NCBI GenBank assembly: GCA_027578815.1
Contig: JANBTH010000610.1
Span: forward strand, 1-13,825
Source: Coemansia sp. RSA 1804
Lineage: Eukaryota; Kickxellomycota; Kickxellomycetes; Kickxellales; Kickxellaceae
Direction: 5' to 3'
Length of the DNA stretch: 13,825 nt
The position numbers were made by a program, and so were the translations under genes. The notes below the pieces were generated by a model, which worked only from the letters and a program-made list of their open reading frames with translations, searched no databases and was not told the DNA's origin. Position 1 is the first letter of the stretch, and each line of letters begins with the position of its first letter. This document shows positions 9,342 through 13,825 of this stretch, in pieces.

Positions 9342-12338
9342 ATGAATCAATCGTTAGCATCGCTGCGACAGACAGGGGCAAAGCAAGCAGCCCGCCAGCT
9401 GCATTCAACAGTATCGCTTGCAAGCGCCAGCAGCGCACAGACGCCAAAGGGACAACCTAGCCCGTATTCGCATACACTCAAACTTCCAAAAACAGAGTTC
9501 CCACTCCGAGCTAATGCCGCTCTCCGGGAGAAACAGTTTAGGGCACGGTGTACGGATTCACTCTACGAGTGGCAGTTAAAGAATAACAAGGGCGTGCAAT
9601 TTGTATTTCATGACGGTCCGCCGTATGCAAACGGGGACCTTCACATTGGCCATTTTATGAACAAGGTCCTCAAGGACATAATCAACAGATACCAGGTGCT
9701 TCTGGGCAAGCGGGTTTTGTACATCCCAGGATTCGATGGCCATGGCCTGCCGATTGAACAGAAGGCGCTTGAGCGTTTGAAGGGCCGTGACAGAGACTCG
9801 CTCCATCCTATGGAGATCCGCAAACTGGCGCGGGATTTTGCATTGGCCGCAGTTGAAAACCAAACAAAGGGGTTCCGCGAGTACGCGGTAATGGGGGATT
9901 GGACAAACAAATACTTGACTCTGGACCCAGCCTACGAAGCAAACCAGCTGGAGGTCTTTCGCGAAATGTTTTTGCGGGGTTACATTTATCGCCAGAACAA
10001 ACCAGTGTACTGGTCACCCTCATCGCGCACGGCACTTGCGGAGGCAGAAGTCGAGCACAATGAGAAGCATGTGAGCACCAGCGTTTACGTAAAGTTCCCG
10101 ATGACTCGCGAATCGGTCGAGACATTGGGTGGTAGCGAGAACACATACGCGCTGATTTGGACCACCACGCCCTGGACATTGCCTGCAAATAGCGCAATTG
10201 CAGTACATCCTGATATAGCTTATGCACTTTTGCGTGTCTCGCAGGGAGAGACAGCCGACAATTCGTTCTACGATATGCTTGTAGCAAAGAGTCAGATAGA
10301 TAAGGTACGAGGGATGCTTGATTCTGACGCCAAGGTTGACATCATTCGATACTTTTTGGGAAAGGATCTGATGGGACTAACATACAGCAGTATTCTCCGC
10401 GGCCAAACATGCAAGATACTCGCAGCAGATCATGTTGCTGAGGATTCTGGGACAGGGCTTGTGCATACGGCTCCCGGACATGGCAAGGAGGATTACGAGC
10501 TTGGCTTGGCGAACGGACTGTCTGTCTACTCGCCGGTAGATGACTATGGAAGGTTTACTAGTGCAGCAGGTCAGGAGCTTGTCGGCAAGGACGTTCTTAG
10601 TGACGGAACGGATAAAGTTCTAAGTATCTTGTTAGACCGGGGTATCTTGTTCCATCAGGAGAAGTTTGTACATAGCTATCCTTACGACTGGCGTACAAAG
10701 AAGCCGATTATCCAGCGTGCCACCCCGCAATGGTTTGCCAACGTTCGAGAGCTAAAGCACTCTGCCTGTGACTCTGTAAAGGACGTGAATATCATTCCCG
10801 AATCAGGCCGCCGCCGCCTAGAATCCTTTGTCACTGGGCGTTCCGAGTGGTGCATCTCTCGCCAGCGCGTTTGGGGGGTTCCGATCCCAGTTCTCTATGA
10901 AGCCGAGAGCGGTGAGCCGCTGATCAACAAAGAGTCGATTGACCACATTATCGAGGTCATTCGCAAAAATGGCGGTTCGGATGTCTGGTGGACGCTTCCT
11001 GAGGAATCGTTTGTCCATCCCAAGTACAGGGACAACGGCAAAAAGTACGTCAGAGGCAGCGACACGATGGATGTGTGGTTTGACAGCGGCAGCTCCTGGA
11101 AGCACCTTGAGGATAAGGTCGAGAACCGTGCTGGGGCGTATGCTGATGTGTGTCTCGAAGGGAGCGACCAGCACAGAGGCTGGTTCCAGTCATCACTGCT
11201 TACCTCAAACGCAGTACGTGGAGTTGCCCCGTACAAGGCGCTGGTGACGCATGGGTTTGCCCTTGACGAGCAAGGACGCAAGATGTCAAAGTCCATTGGC
11301 AACACGCTCGCGCCGAATGCAATCATTAATGGCGGGAAGGACAAGAAGAAGGAGCCGGCATACGGAGTTGATCTGCTGCGTCTTGTTGTGGGCTCAACGG
11401 ATTATACGCAAGACGTGAGCTTTGGACCAACAGTCTTTGCGGGCTTTGCCGAGACGATCCGCAAGATCCGCGGAACTGTGCGGTTCATGCTTGGGAATCT
11501 TGATGGATTTACGCAGAACATGGCTGTTAAATATGATGATATGCGTAGCGTTGACCAGTACATGCTTCATGAGCTGTATCATTTCAAGAAAAAGGCTACT
11601 GTCGCCTTTGATAGATACGAGTTCTTCAGAGCAATGCAGCTCGTCAACCAGTTTACCAACGTCTCGCTGTCAGCATTCTACTTTGACATTAGCAAGGACT
11701 GCTTGTATGCAAACGGCACAAGCGACCCATCCCGTCGCTCAATCCAAACTGTGCTGTTCCACATTCTTGTGAACTACTTGACAACCTTGGCACCTGTAAC
11801 GCCACATTTAGCGGAAGAGGTGTGGGAATTCTTCAAACAGGTGCGATTTGGATTTGGGCGCGATGGATTCAGCCTGTTTCAGGAAGCGTGGGACCAGACC
11901 AGCAAGGAATGGGACAACCAAGAGCTTGCTTCCGAGTGGGAGACTCTGCGAGCCATCCGCAGTCTCGCTAACAAGGCAATTGAAGCAGCACGGCAGGGCA
12001 AAGCCATTGGCAGCCCGCTTGATGCGGAGCTAGATGTGTATTTGCCTTTTGAAACGCCAGTCGGTCGGTTGCTTGTTGACCATAAGGACGATTTGTCGCA
12101 GCTGTGTGTCACATCGAGTGTTAGAGTGCACGATGCTAGCGAGAACGACAGCATTGGCACCAGTGGTAATGCTGAGGTGTTTGACAGCCAAGAAGCCATC
12201 TCTCTGCGTGGTAGCGAGACAACGGTTAGAGTCAAGTGCATGCGGTCGTCTCTGCACAAGTGCCCACGTTGTTGGAACCTTCACTCTAGCTCGGCTGATT
12301 CGCTCTGCACACGATGTGACAAGGTCATCCATCAGTGA
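9342..12338 (+). CDS. ISM1: Mitochondrial isoleucyl-tRNA synthetase (class I, bacterial type)
   Basis: The enzyme charges tRNA-Ile with isoleucine for mitochondrial translation. The start is the first ATG after an in-frame TAA at 9330-9332. Residues 1 to about 40 are rich in Arg, Ser and Ala and lack acidic residues; RQLHST (18-23) resembles a matrix-protease cleavage site. The Rossmann catalytic fold shows GPPYANGDLHIGH, with the signature at 101-104, and KMSKS at 647-651. The CP1 editing domain shows TTPWTLPAN (275-283) and GTGLVHTAPGHG with ED at 383-384; by family knowledge Asp384 is the likely proofreading residue. Also present are WCISRQRVWGVPIP (503-516), DVWFDSGSSW (577-586) and EGSDQHRGWF (606-615). 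The anticodon-binding helices include LAPVTPHLAEEVW (816-828). A C-terminal zinc knuckle uses Cys974, 977, 989 and 992. The 998-residue length matches fungal mitochondrial enzymes, and the WCISRQR sequence and zinc tail mark it as bacterial rather than cytosolic type. No intron or frameshift is seen. Confidence 0.96.
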   Translation: MNQSLASLRQTGAKQAARQLHSTVSLASASSAQTPKGQPSPYSHTLKLPKTEFPLRANAALREKQFRARCTDSLYEWQLKNNKGVQFVFHDGPPYANGDLHIGHFMNKVLKDIINRYQVLLGKRVLYIPGFDGHGLPIEQKALERLKGRDRDSLHPMEIRKLARDFALAAVENQTKGFREYAVMGDWTNKYLTLDPAYEANQLEVFREMFLRGYIYRQNKPVYWSPSSRTALAEAEVEHNEKHVSTSVYVKFPMTRESVETLGGSENTYALIWTTTPWTLPANSAIAVHPDIAYALLRVSQGETADNSFYDMLVAKSQIDKVRGMLDSDAKVDIIRYFLGKDLMGLTYSSILRGQTCKILAADHVAEDSGTGLVHTAPGHGKEDYELGLANGLSVYSPVDDYGRFTSAAGQELVGKDVLSDGTDKVLSILLDRGILFHQEKFVHSYPYDWRTKKPIIQRATPQWFANVRELKHSACDSVKDVNIIPESGRRRLESFVTGRSEWCISRQRVWGVPIPVLYEAESGEPLINKESIDHIIEVIRKNGGSDVWWTLPEESFVHPKYRDNGKKYVRGSDTMDVWFDSGSSWKHLEDKVENRAGAYADVCLEGSDQHRGWFQSSLLTSNAVRGVAPYKALVTHGFALDEQGRKMSKSIGNTLAPNAIINGGKDKKKEPAYGVDLLRLVVGSTDYTQDVSFGPTVFAGFAETIRKIRGTVRFMLGNLDGFTQNMAVKYDDMRSVDQYMLHELYHFKKKATVAFDRYEFFRAMQLVNQFTNVSLSAFYFDISKDCLYANGTSDPSRRSIQTVLFHILVNYLTTLAPVTPHLAEEVWEFFKQVRFGFGRDGFSLFQEAWDQTSKEWDNQELASEWETLRAIRSLANKAIEAARQGKAIGSPLDAELDVYLPFETPVGRLLVDHKDDLSQLCVTSSVRVHDASENDSIGTSGNAEVFDSQEAISLRGSETTVRVKCMRSSLHKCPRCWNLHSSSADSLCTRCDKVIHQ

Positions 12339-12612
12339 CAGCGGCAGCAACGTCTGATTGAGAGCGCCGAACTCGGTCTTGAAAGACCTCATTTGCCTAT
12401 CTTTTGTCCTTTTTACTTTCAGCTGGTCTGTGGCTAGAATAATCAAAGGGACTGATACTGCAAGTGACACATGACCAAATCTCTTGGTCCGCTTCCAAAA
12501 CCTTCATCATCATGCATGAGACCATGCTTGATTGTGCAGAATCGGGCATGAATAGCAGGAGGTACTGAATGACCTACTACGCACACGGCCGAGCGAATAA
12601 GCAATTCTAAAC

Positions 12613-12618
12613 AATAAA
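12613..12618 (+). terminator. Poly(A) signal AATAAA of the isoleucyl-tRNA synthetase gene
   Basis: This is the first canonical AATAAA after the stop codon, giving a 3' UTR of about 280-300 nt. Confidence 0.45.
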
Positions 12619-12698
12619 CCTACAATAGAAGAGAATCCATTATTGCAGATGGACCTCGTTTCTCACCACTGAGCCTCTAGAAGAGGGGAATAGAATAT

Positions 12699-12704
12699 AA
12701 TAAA
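12699..12704 (+). terminator. Second AATAAA downstream of the synthetase gene
   Basis: It lies in an ATATAATAAAAG run 86 bp after the first signal. Tandem signals would allow alternative 3' ends. Confidence 0.3.
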
Positions 12705-13804
12705 AGAGAAGGGGAATTATTATTAGACATGGCCGTTGTTTCGCCATCGTGGAACTACGTGGAGTAAGCGAGTGGTTTTCCTACATATACTGCTGGAAGT
12801 GTGAACTGGGGGTTCTCGAGACTGAGTGCACACATCATTGAGCGTTAGGAATTGCATGTCTAGCATTCCAGGAGCAGTAGCACATGTTGTCGCCACAAAC
12901 TGAGCAAGAGGGAGTTTGCATTCGTCATGGTCCGAGCTTGCGAAGAAGGTGGTGACGAGTATTTCTATTAAAACGAGGAGTGCAAAGGTGGGGAGAGAGG
13001 CGGACACGATGTCTCTGACGATTGTACAAGTCTTGTAGGGCATGCACAATTCAAGGAGATAAGAATACAAAAGAACAGTACGGGGGGCTTGATTGCGCAG
13101 TCGGACGAACAAACAAAAAACAAACAAACAACTGAACAACCGAACAACAGCAACCCAAAAAAGACACAGCGCATTGACGTGCAAGTCCGACCGAATGACA
13201 TTGCAGGATAGCCAAGCAAAGGTTATAAAGCACCGTATGTCCCGTTTGTTTTGTTCATGGCTTGCGAGTGAGCAGTACAAAGAACAAGCAGGCTGCTGTA
13301 GACACAAAGATAAAGGGGAGGAAGCAAGGAATATCGTCGTGTGTAGAGCATGCGCAAAGCGACAAGTGTGACAGACTGTAGCAAAGCAAAAAAGCAAAAC
13401 AAAACGCCGATGATCTTGACAAAAGATCAACCGGGAAAGCTTCGTGAAGCACATCCAAATGAGGAAAGAAAAGAAGGGAAAAGCGTTCAGCTCATCCTTT
13501 GCTGCTCTTCTCCTAGTCAACAGTTGATTCCTTTTTCCTTTCCCAAGTGTCTCTTCTCTCTTTCAAGACTGGCGTGCTGCATCGTGCAAGAAGGATTTGT
13601 GCTTTTCCGACATCAAATCCACACTGGTCATTCTACACACACATATTGCTCTAGCTTTTTTCTGTTTTGCAAACAAAAATCTCTCTTTATTGCACCTTGA
13701 AAACAACATCATTATTTCTCTTCATCCTGCGGTGTCTGTAGTTTTTATTTTTTTAAGCGTTTAAATTCAGCGGATTTCTTTTTGGCCAAATTCAACGGCA
13801 GCGG
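12705..13804. other. Intergenic region with A-rich repeats and a doubtful - strand reading frame
   Basis: A - strand frame runs from ATG at 13454 down to TAA at 12723, 243 codons. It is unusually rich in Cys, Phe and Leu and shows no motif I recognise. It is antisense to a purine-rich stretch with CAAA repeats (about 13108-13155), which by itself produces such a composition. The + strand from about 13450 to 13760 is pyrimidine-rich, typical of the region just upstream of a fungal start site. TATAAA at 13224-13229 has no supported gene behind it. Confidence 0.45.
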
Positions 13805-13810
13805 TATAAA
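13805..13810 (+). promoter_or_regulatory. TATA box of a probable gene beyond the right edge
   Basis: TATAAA sits 15 bp from the window end, after a long pyrimidine-rich and T-rich stretch and followed by another CT run. It suggests a + strand gene starting past base 13825; none of its coding sequence is in view. Confidence 0.35.
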
Positions 13811-13825
13811 CCTTTTTCTTTCTTT

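Noticed and set aside
9808..10287. 159-codon - strand frame inside the synthetase gene
   Set aside because: It is antisense to well-conserved synthetase coding sequence and has no independent evidence.
13350..13700. 116-codon + frame starting with ATG, downstream of a TATAAA at 13224
   Set aside because: It overlaps the antisense frame, its second half is translated pyrimidine tract (Ser, Phe, Leu, Cys), and no poly(A) signal follows.

Overview
The window looks like nuclear DNA of an early-diverging, intron-poor fungus. The evidence is long single-exon reading frames, TATA boxes and AATAAA signals, a mitochondrially targeted bacterial-type tRNA synthetase whose length matches fungal ISM1, and gaps of 0.7 to 3 kb between genes. 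A member of the Kickxellomycotina (Coemansia-like) is my best guess, but that is inference; no marker here fixes the taxon. All clearly supported genes lie on the + strand.

Bases 1-6348 hold the 3' part of a very large gene, open from the left edge. Its product has about 2,060 residues in view. The N-terminal half is disordered, with acidic EGEL/EGEV motifs and coiled coils; the C-terminal half carries HAT/TPR-like helical repeats. This fits the ZFC3H1 (Red1-like) nuclear RNA-surveillance scaffold family. Two points stand out: the family's CCCH zinc finger is not visible, and the apparent stop codon sits inside a probable 153-nt intron, after which a 36-residue exon continues the helical repeat.

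Bases 6349-8369 and 8805-9341 are AT-rich intergenic DNA with no convincing gene. Between them lies a compact transcription unit that is easy to miss: TATA box 8370, first ATG 8540, AATAAA 8799. It encodes a roughly 70-codon zinc-ribbon protein with paired Cys-x2-Cys knuckles around an FFYFPLW core. One in-frame TAA interrupts it between the knuckles, so it is a pseudogene, a readthrough gene or a sequence error.

Bases 9342-12338 encode a complete mitochondrial isoleucyl-tRNA synthetase with presequence, HIGH and KMSKS motifs, editing domain and C-terminal zinc knuckle. Two AATAAA signals follow. The remaining 1.1 kb to the right edge contains a 243-codon Cys-rich reading frame on the - strand that I doubt is real, A-rich and pyrimidine-rich tracts, and a TATA box at the edge that probably belongs to a gene beyond the window.

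The genes do not form an obvious pathway; they look like independent housekeeping units. I see no tRNA, rRNA, CRISPR array or mobile element.
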